The position numbers and the translations under genes were made by a program. Shown here piece after piece: positions 16,974-25,313 of a DNA stretch of 64,000 bases. The DNA comes from DAITBA01 sp036824005 (GTDB lineage Bacteria; Pseudomonadota; Gammaproteobacteria; Burkholderiales; Rhodocyclaceae). The stretch lies in contig DAITBA010000014.1 of the NCBI GenBank assembly GCA_036824005.1, positions 62,001 through 126,000 of the forward strand. Reading direction: 5' to 3'. A model generated the notes under the pieces. The model ran no database searches, was not told the DNA's origin, and worked only from the letters and a program-made list of their open reading frames with translations. The stretch's first letter is position 1; every line of letters starts with the position of its first letter.

Positions 16974-17861
16974 TTGGGCGCAACGCTGACCGGTGTCGTC
17001 GTGGCCGCCTACGGGCGGCAATACCGGGTCGAACTCGACGACCGGAGCAGCATTCTCTGTCATCCCCGCGGCAAGAAAAGCCTCCTCGCCTGCGGTGACC
17101 GGGTCAGCGTCGCGCCCGCCGCGCCCGGCCAGGGGATCATCACCGGCTTCGAGCCCCGGCACACACTGCTCTACCGCTCCGACGCCTATCGGCAAAAGCT
17201 CATCGCCGCCAACGCCACGCAGATCGTCGTCGTCGTCGCCGTCGAGCCAAGTTTTGGCACCGAGCTGATCAGCCGTTGCCTGGCGGCGGCTGCGCAGCAG
17301 TCGATGGCGGCCGTTGTCGTGCTGAACAAGATCGACATCGCGGACGGACTCGAGCAGGCGCGCGCGCAGTTGCGTGTGTTTGCCAACGCCGGCTACCCGG
17401 TCGTCGAACTGAGCGCGCGCGACGACGTCCAGGCTCTGCGGCCCCACCTGGCGGGTAGGTTGAGCGTGCTGGTCGGGCAGTCGGGCATGGGCAAGTCGAC
17501 CCTTATCAATGCCCTGGCGCCAGGCGCGAACGCGGAGACGCGGGAGATCTCCACGGCGCTGGACACAGGCAAGCACACCACCACGCTGTCACGGCTTTAC
17601 CGCCTGGACGACACCAGCGGCATCATCGACAGTCCCGGGCTCCAGGAGTTCGGCTTGGCCCATCTGACCACGGCCGATCTAGAGGCTGCGTTCGTCGAAT
17701 TCCTACCCTATCTTGGCCACTGCCGTTTCAGGGATTGCCGCCACGACAGTGAACCCGATTGCGCCATCATTCATGCCGCCGAGGCTGGCGCCATCACGCG
17801 TCTGCGGTTGCAGCACTATCAGAACATCCGCCGCGCGGTGAGCGACTCGGCGCGCCGGTGA
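16974..17861 (+). CDS. rsgA: Ribosome small-subunit GTPase RsgA
   Basis: This 295-residue circularly permuted GTPase assists late 30S maturation. Domain order is an OB fold (about 1-70), then NKID (G4), GQSGMGKSTLIN (G1) and DSPGLQEFG (G3), then the zinc site CRFRDCRHDSEPDCAI. The start is a TTG with no strong ribosome site; no in-frame ATG exists upstream. A short out-of-frame ORF (16912-16989) overlaps this start, so translational coupling or a sequencing frameshift at the N terminus is possible. It ends at a convergent palindromic repeat. Confidence 0.93.
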   Translation: MGATLTGVVVAAYGRQYRVELDDRSSILCHPRGKKSLLACGDRVSVAPAAPGQGIITGFEPRHTLLYRSDAYRQKLIAANATQIVVVVAVEPSFGTELISRCLAAAAQQSMAAVVVLNKIDIADGLEQARAQLRVFANAGYPVVELSARDDVQALRPHLAGRLSVLVGQSGMGKSTLINALAPGANAETREISTALDTGKHTTTLSRLYRLDDTSGIIDSPGLQEFGLAHLTTADLEAAFVEFLPYLGHCRFRDCRHDSEPDCAIIHAAEAGAITRLRLQHYQNIRRAVSDSARR

Positions 17862-17876
17862 TTCGAAAACGCTCTC

Positions 17877-18006
17877 CACCGCAGAGGACACAGCGGACGC
17901 AGACATAGATCGATTACCGGCGGCACGTCGACCGCTCGCTGCGCTTATGCCGATCGGGTCGATTCTTCCTTGATTTCCTCCGTGCCCGCTGCGTTCTGTG
18001 TGGTGA
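17877..18006. repeat. Imperfect palindromic intergenic repeat, copy 2
   Basis: The left arm (17877-17910) begins CACCGCAGAGGACACAGCGG, and the right arm (17958-18006) ends CGCTGCGTTCTGTGTGGTGA, an imperfect reverse complement. It occupies most of the spacer between convergent rsgA and the Anbu operon. It shares the exact 13-mer CCTTGATTTCCTC (17968-17980) with the copy at 59322-59446, which shows that these are members of one family. Confidence 0.7.
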
Positions 18007-18015
18007 CCAGCCGCC

Positions 18016-18756
18016 TCACCCCTTCTCGATCCACTCGGGATTGGGAAGCTCGCTGAACGCCTGGCGCAAGCTGGCGCCCCAGCGCGAGCGGATCATCTTG
18101 AAGTAGTCGTTGTCGGCGTCGATGCTGACGTGCGAGAGCACGCACAGCGCGTCGCGGCGAATGCACACGAGGTCCAGCGGCAGGCCCACGGAAAGATTGC
18201 TGCGGATGGTGGAATCCATGGAGATCAGCGCGCACTTGGCCGCCTCGTCCAGGGTGGTGCGGCTGTTTACGACGCGGTCGATGATGGGCTTGCCGTACTT
18301 CGACTCGCCGATCTGGAAGTAGGGTGTGTCGGGCGTGGCCTCGATGAAATTGCCGGCGGCATAGACGTTGAACAGTCGAGGCGCCTCGCCACGAATCTGG
18401 CCGCCGAGGATGAACGCGGCGTTGAACTCGATGCCGAACTCGCGCAGCGCCTCGGCGTCGCGCCGATGGACTTCGCGCAACACATCGCCGACGTGGCGCG
18501 CCGCTTCGAACAGATTGGGCACGTTCCACAGATTGCCGCTGCCATCCTCGGCCGCCAGGCGCTCGTCGAGAATATTGACCAGCGACTGGGTGATCGCCAG
18601 ATTGCCGGAACTCATGAGCACCAGAACGCGGTCGCCGGGTCGCTCGTAGATGCTCATCTTGCGAAAGGTGTTGATGTGATCGACCCCGGCGTTGGTGCGG
18701 GAGTCGGACAGGAACACTAGTCCGGCGTCGAGCAGCGTGGCAACACAATAGGTCAT
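18016..18756 (-). CDS. Anbu proteasome-like peptidase
   Basis: The 246-residue product begins MTYCVATLLDAG, with Thr immediately after the initiator Met as expected for an N-terminal-nucleophile hydrolase. D17 (in LSDSR, counting Thr as 1) and a nearby Lys (FRKM, about 32) match the catalytic layout of proteasome beta subunits. Length and sequence fit the Anbu (ancestral beta subunit) family. It is the last gene of the operon encoding transglutaminase, alpha-E and ATP-grasp proteins, its usual partners. A larger frame extends to 19269 but antisense-overlaps nothing meaningful and lacks similarity. Biological substrates are unknown. Confidence 0.9.
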   Translation of the reverse strand: MTYCVATLLDAGLVFLSDSRTNAGVDHINTFRKMSIYERPGDRVLVLMSSGNLAITQSLVNILDERLAAEDGSGNLWNVPNLFEAARHVGDVLREVHRRDAEALREFGIEFNAAFILGGQIRGEAPRLFNVYAAGNFIEATPDTPYFQIGESKYGKPIIDRVVNSRTTLDEAAKCALISMDSTIRSNLSVGLPLDLVCIRRDALCVLSHVSIDADNDYFKMIRSRWGASLRQAFSELPNPEWIEKG

Positions 18757-18824
18757 CGCGGCGGAGCAATCGAAGGACAGGCAGGCATGATAACGTGCCG
18801 CCCGCCAGCCGGTGAAGCAGCGTG

Positions 18825-19628
18825 CTATTGCTGTTGCTGCGAGGCGGCCGAGACGCGCACCCGCAAGTGCTCCTCGCTGCCGGCTGGGCGCGTGCCGCGC
18901 ACCGGACAGGCATCGAGATAGTCGCGCCCGATGGCGAGCCGGCAGTATCGCGCATCGGTCAAGCGTTGGTGCGTGACATCGAAGCTCACCCAGCCGAGGC
19001 CATTGGCCCAGGCATCGGCCCAGACATGGCTGCCGGTTTGTCCGTCCGCGCCGGCGTAGAGGTAGCCGCTGACGCAGCGCGCCGGAATGCCGCAGGCGCG
19101 ACAGCAGGCGATGAACAGGTGTGCCTGATCCTTGCTGGTGCCGCGTCCGAGGTCGAGCACCTGGGAAGAGCTCCGATCGTGCTCGTCCGCCCCGGGCTCC
19201 CAGGCGACACGGGCGCAGATGGCGGCATTGAGATCGCTCAGCGCCTGGAGCGGATCGCCGTGCCGGCACAGGTACTCGCGCGCGAAAGCGCGCAGATCGG
19301 CTTCGGCCGTCGTGTGCGGCGTCTCGGCCAGAAAGGCCAGCGGCGATATGTCTCCGGCATCGCGCAGGACGTGCCCGTCGTCTTCGCAGGTGTGCACCCT
19401 GCCGTCGACGACGATCTTCAGCATCTCCTGCGGCGCATTGAGCGTGAGGACGGTGACGACATTGCCGTAGGCGTCCTCATGGCAGCGCTGCCTGCCGGGC
19501 GCAACGATGCGCCAGCCGAGGATCTCCTGCAGGTCGCGCTGACGCGGCGTCAGGCGCAGGTAGCGGATGTCGTGCCCCGCCGGATTGGTGGAGCGAAAGG
19601 CAGTCTCGTGGTGGATGTCGAGCAGCAT
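18825..19628 (-). CDS. Transglutaminase-like protein, Ser at nucleophile position
   Basis: This 267-residue protein has the bacterial transglutaminase N-terminal domain (about 1-80) and a papain-like core. His201 (SHVWADAW) and Asp217 (WVSFDVTH) are in place. The usual GxCxDxAH motif reads GTSKDQAH, so the expected nucleophile Cys is Ser165, encoded by AGC at 19134-19136. The protein may be a serine hydrolase, a peptide-binding pseudoenzyme, or may use one of the Cys residues nearby in ACCRACG. It is translated seven bases after the alpha-E gene and 68 bases before Anbu. Confidence 0.88.
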   Translation of the reverse strand: MLLDIHHETAFRSTNPAGHDIRYLRLTPRQRDLQEILGWRIVAPGRQRCHEDAYGNVVTVLTLNAPQEMLKIVVDGRVHTCEDDGHVLRDAGDISPLAFLAETPHTTAEADLRAFAREYLCRHGDPLQALSDLNAAICARVAWEPGADEHDRSSSQVLDLGRGTSKDQAHLFIACCRACGIPARCVSGYLYAGADGQTGSHVWADAWANGLGWVSFDVTHQRLTDARYCRLAIGRDYLDACPVRGTRPAGSEEHLRVRVSAASQQQQ

Positions 19629-19635
19629 GGCGGAC

Positions 19636-20586
19636 TCAGCTTGCGGCGATCGGAATCAGGAAGTCCTCGCCGATGCGGTTGCCCAGGTCGTTGGTGCGGA
19701 CGAGGAAGTTGTCCAGATACTCGTGCAGGCCGGCGCGGAATATGTCCTCGATGCGGCCATAGTGTAGCTCGGCGTGCAGCTCACCGGCACGCCTTTCGGT
19801 TTCCCGGGAATGACCGTTGGCCACGGTCCTGAGGATCGAATAGACCTCGTTCATGCAGCGATGCAGGGAACGCGGCATGTCGTCGCGCAGGATGAGCAGC
19901 TCCGCCACGCGCGATGGCGTGATTAGGTCGCGATAGACCTTTCGATAGACTTCGAAGGCCGACACAGAACGCAACAGCGCGCCCCACTGGTAGTAGTCCG
20001 CGGCGCCGCCCACCTCGTCAGTGCTGGGCAGCAGCACGTGGTACTTCACATCCAGTATGCGGGCAGTGTTGTCGGCCCGCTCCAGAAAGGTGCCGAGGCG
20101 TATGAAATGGAAGGCCTCGTCGTGCAGCATCGTACCGAAGGTGACGCCCCGGGTCAGATGGGAGCGGTACTTCACCCACTCGAAGAAACCGCCGATCTCG
20201 CTACCGGCCAGGCGCTTGCTCGGAAAATCGCGCATCCTGAGCCAGGTGGCGTTGATCGTTTCCCACAGCTCCGAGGTAAGCGTGCCGCGCACGGCGTGCG
20301 CGTTCTCGCGCGCCGCTTTGAGGCAACTGTATATGCTGCTGGGATTCGAGGCGTCGAAGACGAGGAAGTCGAGCACGTCATCGGCATTGGCTGCCGGCGA
20401 GCGTTTGCGGAAGGGTTCGTGCAGATCGGTGATGCTGAGCACGGCCATCCAGTTCTGGTCCGCCTTGCCGTCCGCCTGCGGCTGCAGGGACATGCGGTAG
20501 GTGACGTCGAGCATGCGCGCCATGTTCTCGGCCCGCTCCGTATAGCGCGACAGCCAGTACAGGTGATCGGCGGTGCGACTCAGCAT
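19636..20586 (-). CDS. Alpha-E domain protein (DUF403)
   Basis: This 316-residue, mostly helical protein begins MLSRTADHLYWLSRYTERAE, the signature of the alpha-E family. Conserved motifs rich in Arg, Glu and His recur through the sequence, including ERADNTARILDVKYHVLLP. Its biochemical role is unknown; it always accompanies the circularly permuted ATP-grasp protein, and has been proposed to act with it in peptide-bond or amide synthesis. A strong AGGAGGT ribosome site precedes the ATG, which lies nine bases after the ATP-grasp gene. Confidence 0.92.
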   Translation of the reverse strand: MLSRTADHLYWLSRYTERAENMARMLDVTYRMSLQPQADGKADQNWMAVLSITDLHEPFRKRSPAANADDVLDFLVFDASNPSSIYSCLKAARENAHAVRGTLTSELWETINATWLRMRDFPSKRLAGSEIGGFFEWVKYRSHLTRGVTFGTMLHDEAFHFIRLGTFLERADNTARILDVKYHVLLPSTDEVGGAADYYQWGALLRSVSAFEVYRKVYRDLITPSRVAELLILRDDMPRSLHRCMNEVYSILRTVANGHSRETERRAGELHAELHYGRIEDIFRAGLHEYLDNFLVRTNDLGNRIGEDFLIPIAAS

Positions 20587-20595
20587 GGGACCTCC

Positions 20596-22023
20596 TCAGC
20601 GCTCCAGCACCCAGGTGTCCTTGGTTCCGCCGCCCTGGGACGAATTGACCACGAGCGAGCCCTCCCGCAGCGCCACGCGCGTCAGCCCGCCGGGGACGAT
20701 GTTGATGTCCCGCCCCGAAAGCACGAACGGCCGCAGGTCGATGTGGCGCGGTGACGCGGTGGCACCCTGCTCCGAGTCGATGAGCGTCGGGCAGGCGGAC
20801 AGGGCCAGTGTCGGCTGTGCGATGTATTTCTCCGGCGTGGCCAGGATGCGCTCGCGAAAGGCCTCGATCTGCGCCTTGGTGGACGCGGGCCCGACCAGCA
20901 TGCCGTAGCCGCCGGCGCCATGCACCTCCTTGACCACCAACTCCGGCAGATGCGCCAGAACGTAGTCCCGATCCTCGGGTTTGCGCAGCATCCAGGTCGG
21001 TACGTTTTCGATCAACGGCTCCTCGCCCAGGTAAAAGCGGATCATCTCCGGCACATAGGGATAGACGGATTTGTCGTCGGCCACGCCGGTACCGATGGCG
21101 TTGGCGAGCGTGACGCGGCCGGCGCGATAGACGGCCAGCAGCCCCGGCACGCCGAGCATGGAATCCGGGCGGAAGGCGAGCGGATCGAGGAAGTCGTCGT
21201 CGATGCGCCGGTAGATGACGTCCACGCGCTGCGGGCCGCGCGTGGTGCGCATATAGACCGCCTCGTCGCTGACGAACAGGTCGCGCCCTTCGACCAGCTC
21301 GATGCCCATCTGCTGGGCGAGGAAGGCGTGCTCGAAGTAGGCGCTGTTGCAGGCGCCCGGCGTGAGCAGGACCACCGTCGGATCGCTCACGCCGTGTGGC
21401 GCCACGGCGCGCAGGTTTTCCAGCAGCAGGTCCGGATAGTGGTCGACCGGCGCTACCGCGTAGCGGGCGAACAGTTCCGGGAATAGCCGCATCATCATCT
21501 TGCGGTCCTCCAGCATGTAGGACACGCCGGACGGCACGCGCAGATTGTCCTCGAGGACGTAGAACTCGCCCTGGCCGGCGCGCACCACGTCGATTCCTGC
21601 GATGTGGGCGTAGATGCCGCCGGGCACATCCACACCCTGCATCTCCGGCCGGTACTGGGCATTGCACAGCACCTGTTCGGAGGGAATGCGTCCCGCCTTG
21701 AGGATGTCCTGATCGTGGTAGACATCTTGGAGGAAGGCATTCAAGGCCTTGACGCGCTGACGTAGCCCGGCGGCGAGCCGCTGCCACTGGGCGGCGGGAA
21801 TGATGCGCGGCACGATGTCGAAGGGAATCAGGCGCTCCGTGCCCGCTTCCTCGCCATAGACAGCGAAGGTGATGCCCACCCGGTGGAACAGCATGTCCGC
21901 TTCGGCGCGCTTCTTGGCAATGCGCTCGGCAGGCATGGCGGCCAGCCATTGGGCATACGGCGCATAGTGTTCGCGCACCGCGCCATCGGCGGTGTGCATC
22001 TCGTCGTAGAAAGCGATAGGCAT
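20596..22023 (-). CDS. Circularly permuted type 2 ATP-grasp protein
   Basis: This 475-residue protein matches the DUF404/DUF407 circularly permuted ATP-grasp family, seen in FYDEMHTADGAVREHYAPY at the N terminus, VKEVHGAGGYGMLVGPAST in the nucleotide-binding region and VVNSSQGGGTKDTWVLE at the C terminus. ATP-grasp enzymes join a carboxylate to an amine through an acyl phosphate, so this one is predicted to make amide or peptide bonds. It leads the four-gene operon with alpha-E, transglutaminase-like and Anbu genes, a combination read as a peptide synthesis or modification and turnover system. Substrates are unknown. Confidence 0.92.
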   Translation of the reverse strand: MPIAFYDEMHTADGAVREHYAPYAQWLAAMPAERIAKKRAEADMLFHRVGITFAVYGEEAGTERLIPFDIVPRIIPAAQWQRLAAGLRQRVKALNAFLQDVYHDQDILKAGRIPSEQVLCNAQYRPEMQGVDVPGGIYAHIAGIDVVRAGQGEFYVLEDNLRVPSGVSYMLEDRKMMMRLFPELFARYAVAPVDHYPDLLLENLRAVAPHGVSDPTVVLLTPGACNSAYFEHAFLAQQMGIELVEGRDLFVSDEAVYMRTTRGPQRVDVIYRRIDDDFLDPLAFRPDSMLGVPGLLAVYRAGRVTLANAIGTGVADDKSVYPYVPEMIRFYLGEEPLIENVPTWMLRKPEDRDYVLAHLPELVVKEVHGAGGYGMLVGPASTKAQIEAFRERILATPEKYIAQPTLALSACPTLIDSEQGATASPRHIDLRPFVLSGRDINIVPGGLTRVALREGSLVVNSSQGGGTKDTWVLER

Positions 22024-22149
22024 GTCTCGCGGACTTCGAGCGTTACGAGGTCTTTACTGCTCCGTGAGCTAGAAGCGTGCCACCTGAAAAGTCGGACTCA
22101 CCACGAGGCATCGCGCCGCATTCCCCAAGGGAAAAGCGGTTCAGCCCCC

Positions 22150-22219
22150 GTGCCCGCCGCACTGGCAGCGGGCACGGACTGCTCAAAATGGTGCGGGCCC
22201 GGCCTGAGGCCGAGCCCGC
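22150..22219 (-). terminator. Tandem hairpins after thiolase gene
   Basis: Two strong stem-loops lie between the ATP-grasp start and the thiolase stop. The one nearer the thiolase (22193-22219) has a 12-base-pair stem with one wobble and a three-base loop; the other (22150-22175) pairs GTGCCCGC with GCGGGCAC. A short ATTTTG tract follows the first on the minus strand. They probably end the thiolase transcript and insulate the ATP-grasp operon. Confidence 0.55.
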
Positions 22220-22259
22220 GTGGTGCAGCTAGCGCCTAACTGGAACTACACGCCAGCGC

Positions 22260-23447
22260 TTACAGGCGCTCGATCACCCCGGCGATGCCCTGGCCGCCGC
22301 CGATGCACATGGTGATGAGAGCATAGCGTTTGCCGCTGCGCTGCAGTTCGTAGATCGCCTTCACCGTCAGAATTGTGCCGGTGGCGCCGATCGGATGGCC
22401 GAGCGCGATGGCCCCGCCGTTCGGGTTGGTCCGGGCCGAATCGAAGTCCAGGTTCTTGGACACGGCCAGCGCTTGCGCCGCAAAGGCCTCGTTGGATTCG
22501 ATCAGGTCGATGTCCGACAGCTTCAGCCCGGCGCGATCGAGCACCTTGCGCACCGCCGGAATCGGACCCTCACCCATGTAGGCCGGCTCGACACCCGCGT
22601 AGGCGTAGGCCACGAGCCGTGCAAGGGGCTTGGCGCCCGCCTTGGCAGCGGCGCCGGCCTCCATCAGCACCACCGCGGCCGCCGCGTCATTGATGCCCGA
22701 GGCATTGCCGGCGGTCACCCCGCCGTCCTTCTTGAACACCGCCTTGAGCTTGCCCAGCCCCTCGACCGTGACGTCGCCCCGAACGTGCTCGTCGGCGGCA
22801 AACTGGATCGTGCCTTTCTTGCTCTGAATTTCGATGGGCAGGATCTGATCCTTGAAGCGGCCTGCGGCCGCAGCTGCGGCGGCGCGCTTGTGACTTTCGA
22901 CGGCAAAGGCATCCTGCATCTCGCGCGTGATGCCGTGACGGGCCGCCACGTTCTCCGCAGTGACGCCCATGTGGACGGTGTCGAACGGATCGGTGAGCGC
23001 GCCGACCATCATGTCGATCAGTTTCGTATCATTCATGCGTGCGCCCCAGCGGCCCGCCGGCAGGCTGTAGAGCGCGCGGCTCATCGATTCGGCGCCGCCG
23101 GCGACGGCACAATCAGCGTCGCCGAGGGTGATCACGTTGGCAGCCGTAACGATGGATTGGAAGCCGCTGCCGCACAAGCGGTTCAGGGTCAGCGCGGGCG
23201 TTTCCTTGGGTATGCCGGCGTTGATCATCGCCACCCGCGACAGGTACATGTCCTTCGCTTCGGTGTGGATGATATTGCCCATCACGACATGGCCCACCTG
23301 GGCGGGATCCACATTTGCACGCGCCAACGCTTCCTTGATGACACGCGCACCGAGATCGGTTGGTGCGAAATCCTTCAATGTACCGCCGTAATCCCCGATG
23401 CCCGTCCGGACCGCACCGACAAATACGATTTCCCTTTTTTCCGCCAT
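22260..23447 (-). CDS. Acetyl-CoA acetyltransferase (thiolase)
   Basis: This 395-residue thiolase has the acylated Cys in LNRLCGSGFQS (about residue 90), the NEAFAAQ block, the catalytic His in NGGAIALGHPIGATG and the second Cys in MCIGGGQG. It condenses two acetyl-CoA or an acyl-CoA with acetyl-CoA, or runs in reverse. Context does not decide between beta-oxidation and polyhydroxyalkanoate synthesis: no reductase, synthase or hydratase gene is adjacent. AGGAGG precedes the ATG. Tandem hairpins follow the gene. Confidence 0.93.
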   Translation of the reverse strand: MAEKREIVFVGAVRTGIGDYGGTLKDFAPTDLGARVIKEALARANVDPAQVGHVVMGNIIHTEAKDMYLSRVAMINAGIPKETPALTLNRLCGSGFQSIVTAANVITLGDADCAVAGGAESMSRALYSLPAGRWGARMNDTKLIDMMVGALTDPFDTVHMGVTAENVAARHGITREMQDAFAVESHKRAAAAAAAGRFKDQILPIEIQSKKGTIQFAADEHVRGDVTVEGLGKLKAVFKKDGGVTAGNASGINDAAAAVVLMEAGAAAKAGAKPLARLVAYAYAGVEPAYMGEGPIPAVRKVLDRAGLKLSDIDLIESNEAFAAQALAVSKNLDFDSARTNPNGGAIALGHPIGATGTILTVKAIYELQRSGKRYALITMCIGGGQGIAGVIERL

Positions 23448-23612
23448 GCTCTTTCCTCCTGTCGTAAGTGCCTATCTTTAGGATAGTCGCGTGAAACGCC
23501 GCCGGAAACATCCTCCCCCGTGATCTGGCGGCGAACTCTGATTATTCATGATTCGAGCGCCGTTGCACGCCGCACAAAATTGGACTCAGGCGCGTGCGTG
23601 TCCACCCGGACC

Positions 23613-24539
23613 TCAACTTCCAACCCAACTGGCGATGCCGAGCAAAGTGAGCAGCATCAGGCCGAGGATGAGTGTGCGCCAGACGAGCCCGATCGTGCTC
23701 TGCATGAAATCGGCGTCTGCGTCATCGCCCAGCCCAAGTTCGGGTCGCTGCGTGATTTCCCCTGACTCATACACCGGCATTCCCAATCGAACACCGAGGG
23801 CGCCAGCCCCGCTCGCAAGCAGTATACCCGAAGCCGGGTCGTGCCACCGGGCGGCCTGGGTTCGCCAGCAATACACCGCGTCCTCGAAATCGCCCACGAC
23901 GGCAAAGGCGAGCGCCGTCAGTCGCAGCGGCAGCCAGTCCATGGCAACGAATGCCGATCGGGCAAACTGACCGAAGGCGCTGAACTCCGTTGCGCTGCGC
24001 TGCCCCCAGCGCTGCGCCAGGAATTCCGCCATCCGATACGCGATAGCGCCGACCGGTCCGGGCAGGACAACGAACCAGAAAGCAACGCCGAAAACATGCC
24101 GATGCGAGGCAACCAACGCCTCTTCGATGGCAAGCCGCGCCACGTCGCTGGAACTGAGATGCTCCGCGCCACGGCCACGCCATTCGGCGATCAGTGCACG
24201 CGCGCGGTCCAGTTCGCCCTTACGTAGCGCCTCATGCACATCGGTGAAATAGTGGCTGACATGACGAAAGCCCATCGTCAGGTACAGAACGCCAACATTG
24301 AGCACCAGCGCGAACAGGGGGTGAATGCGGTCGAGAACGTGGTAGAGCGCGCCGACGGCGAGCGCCGGCGGTGCCACTGCCAGAATCCAGGCAATCATGC
24401 CGTGGCGCGCCTGCCCGTCGTTGAATCGCGCCTCGAAGTACTCGGCAACGCGTCCGAGCGGGGCACGTACCCATTTCGCGACGTCGAGCGGCTGCACCTG
24501 TTCGATCAAAAAGGCTGCAATCAGCGAAATCAACGTCAT
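23613..24539 (-). CDS. CobD/CbiB-like membrane protein
   Basis: This 308-residue membrane protein resembles CobD/CbiB (adenosylcobinamide-phosphate synthase), with MTLISLIAAFLIEQVQPL at the N terminus, the ALRKGELDRARALIAEWRGR segment and EEALVASHRHVFGVAFWF in the middle. Five or so transmembrane segments are present. No cobalamin gene lies nearby, so it may be a paralogue with another role, as with AmpE-type relatives. The ATG at 24539 matches the family start, although the frame is open to 24605. Confidence 0.75.
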   Translation of the reverse strand: MTLISLIAAFLIEQVQPLDVAKWVRAPLGRVAEYFEARFNDGQARHGMIAWILAVAPPALAVGALYHVLDRIHPLFALVLNVGVLYLTMGFRHVSHYFTDVHEALRKGELDRARALIAEWRGRGAEHLSSSDVARLAIEEALVASHRHVFGVAFWFVVLPGPVGAIAYRMAEFLAQRWGQRSATEFSAFGQFARSAFVAMDWLPLRLTALAFAVVGDFEDAVYCWRTQAARWHDPASGILLASGAGALGVRLGMPVYESGEITQRPELGLGDDADADFMQSTIGLVWRTLILGLMLLTLLGIASWVGS

Positions 24540-24770
24540 CGGCAGCGAAAACAGCGCGGGTGTCCGCCATGCTCCCGGCGCGAACAAAAATTCAACATAC
24601 CACAAAATCTGTCGTTAACAGGCCTCTGGAGCCCGCACCGGCGACGCCGGCGGGCACAACAGTCCGCGAGGCCTCGCTACCTGCCACGCACTGCAGCCGA
24701 TCGCCAACGCGATACCGCGATCGACGCTCGAAGAACAAGCTAAGATACAAGTGTGAGGCAGTGAAACGGC

Positions 24771-25277
24771 ATGGACAAGCAAGCGGTATTTCACAAGACC
24801 GACAAAGGACTGCAGGAGGTCGCTACCCGTGCCCACAAATTGCCAGCGCGCGAGAGATCGGTCCTTATCCTCGTCGACGGCAAGAGCACGGTTCAGCAGA
24901 TCATCGAGAAGACGCGGCACTTCGGCGACGCCGAGCAGTTCCTGAGCGATCTGTTGGGACAGGGGTTCATCGAGCGGCTGGTGCTCACGCCCGCAAGCGA
25001 GGTGCTGCCAGCCAGCGCGTCGGCAGAGGCCAAGGCGCCGGCCGAAGCCGCTCCCGAGGTCTCCCTCGCCTCGGCCAAGCACTTCGCAGCGCATTTCCTT
25101 CTCGACGAGATCGGACCGGACGCCGAACCCATGGCCGAGCGCATCGAGGCGTGCTTGGACATCGAACAATTGGTGGCGCAGTTGGAACGATACCGCACGG
25201 TCGTCGAGGCGACCCGAGGCAAGCGCAAGGCCGATCAATTCTGGCAGGGTGTGGAAGCGCGCGTTCCGGAGTTCTGA
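24771..25277 (+). CDS. Conserved hypothetical protein with N-terminal winged-helix-like module
   Basis: I do not recognise this 168-residue protein. The N-terminal 70 residues (KTDKGLQEVATRAHKLPARE, then LVDGKSTVQQIIEKTRHFGD and a LLGQGFIERL helix) look like a compact winged-helix-type module. An Ala/Pro/Glu-rich linker (about 78-98) follows, and then a helical C-terminal domain containing DIEQLVAQLERYRTVVEATR. There is no signal peptide or membrane segment. It stands alone on the plus strand between two minus-strand genes, so it probably has its own promoter. Confidence 0.7.
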   Translation: MDKQAVFHKTDKGLQEVATRAHKLPARERSVLILVDGKSTVQQIIEKTRHFGDAEQFLSDLLGQGFIERLVLTPASEVLPASASAEAKAPAEAAPEVSLASAKHFAAHFLLDEIGPDAEPMAERIEACLDIEQLVAQLERYRTVVEATRGKRKADQFWQGVEARVPEF

Positions 25278-25313
25278 TCGGAGCCGGCCGGCGCGCCGTG
25301 GGCGAACCGGCCG

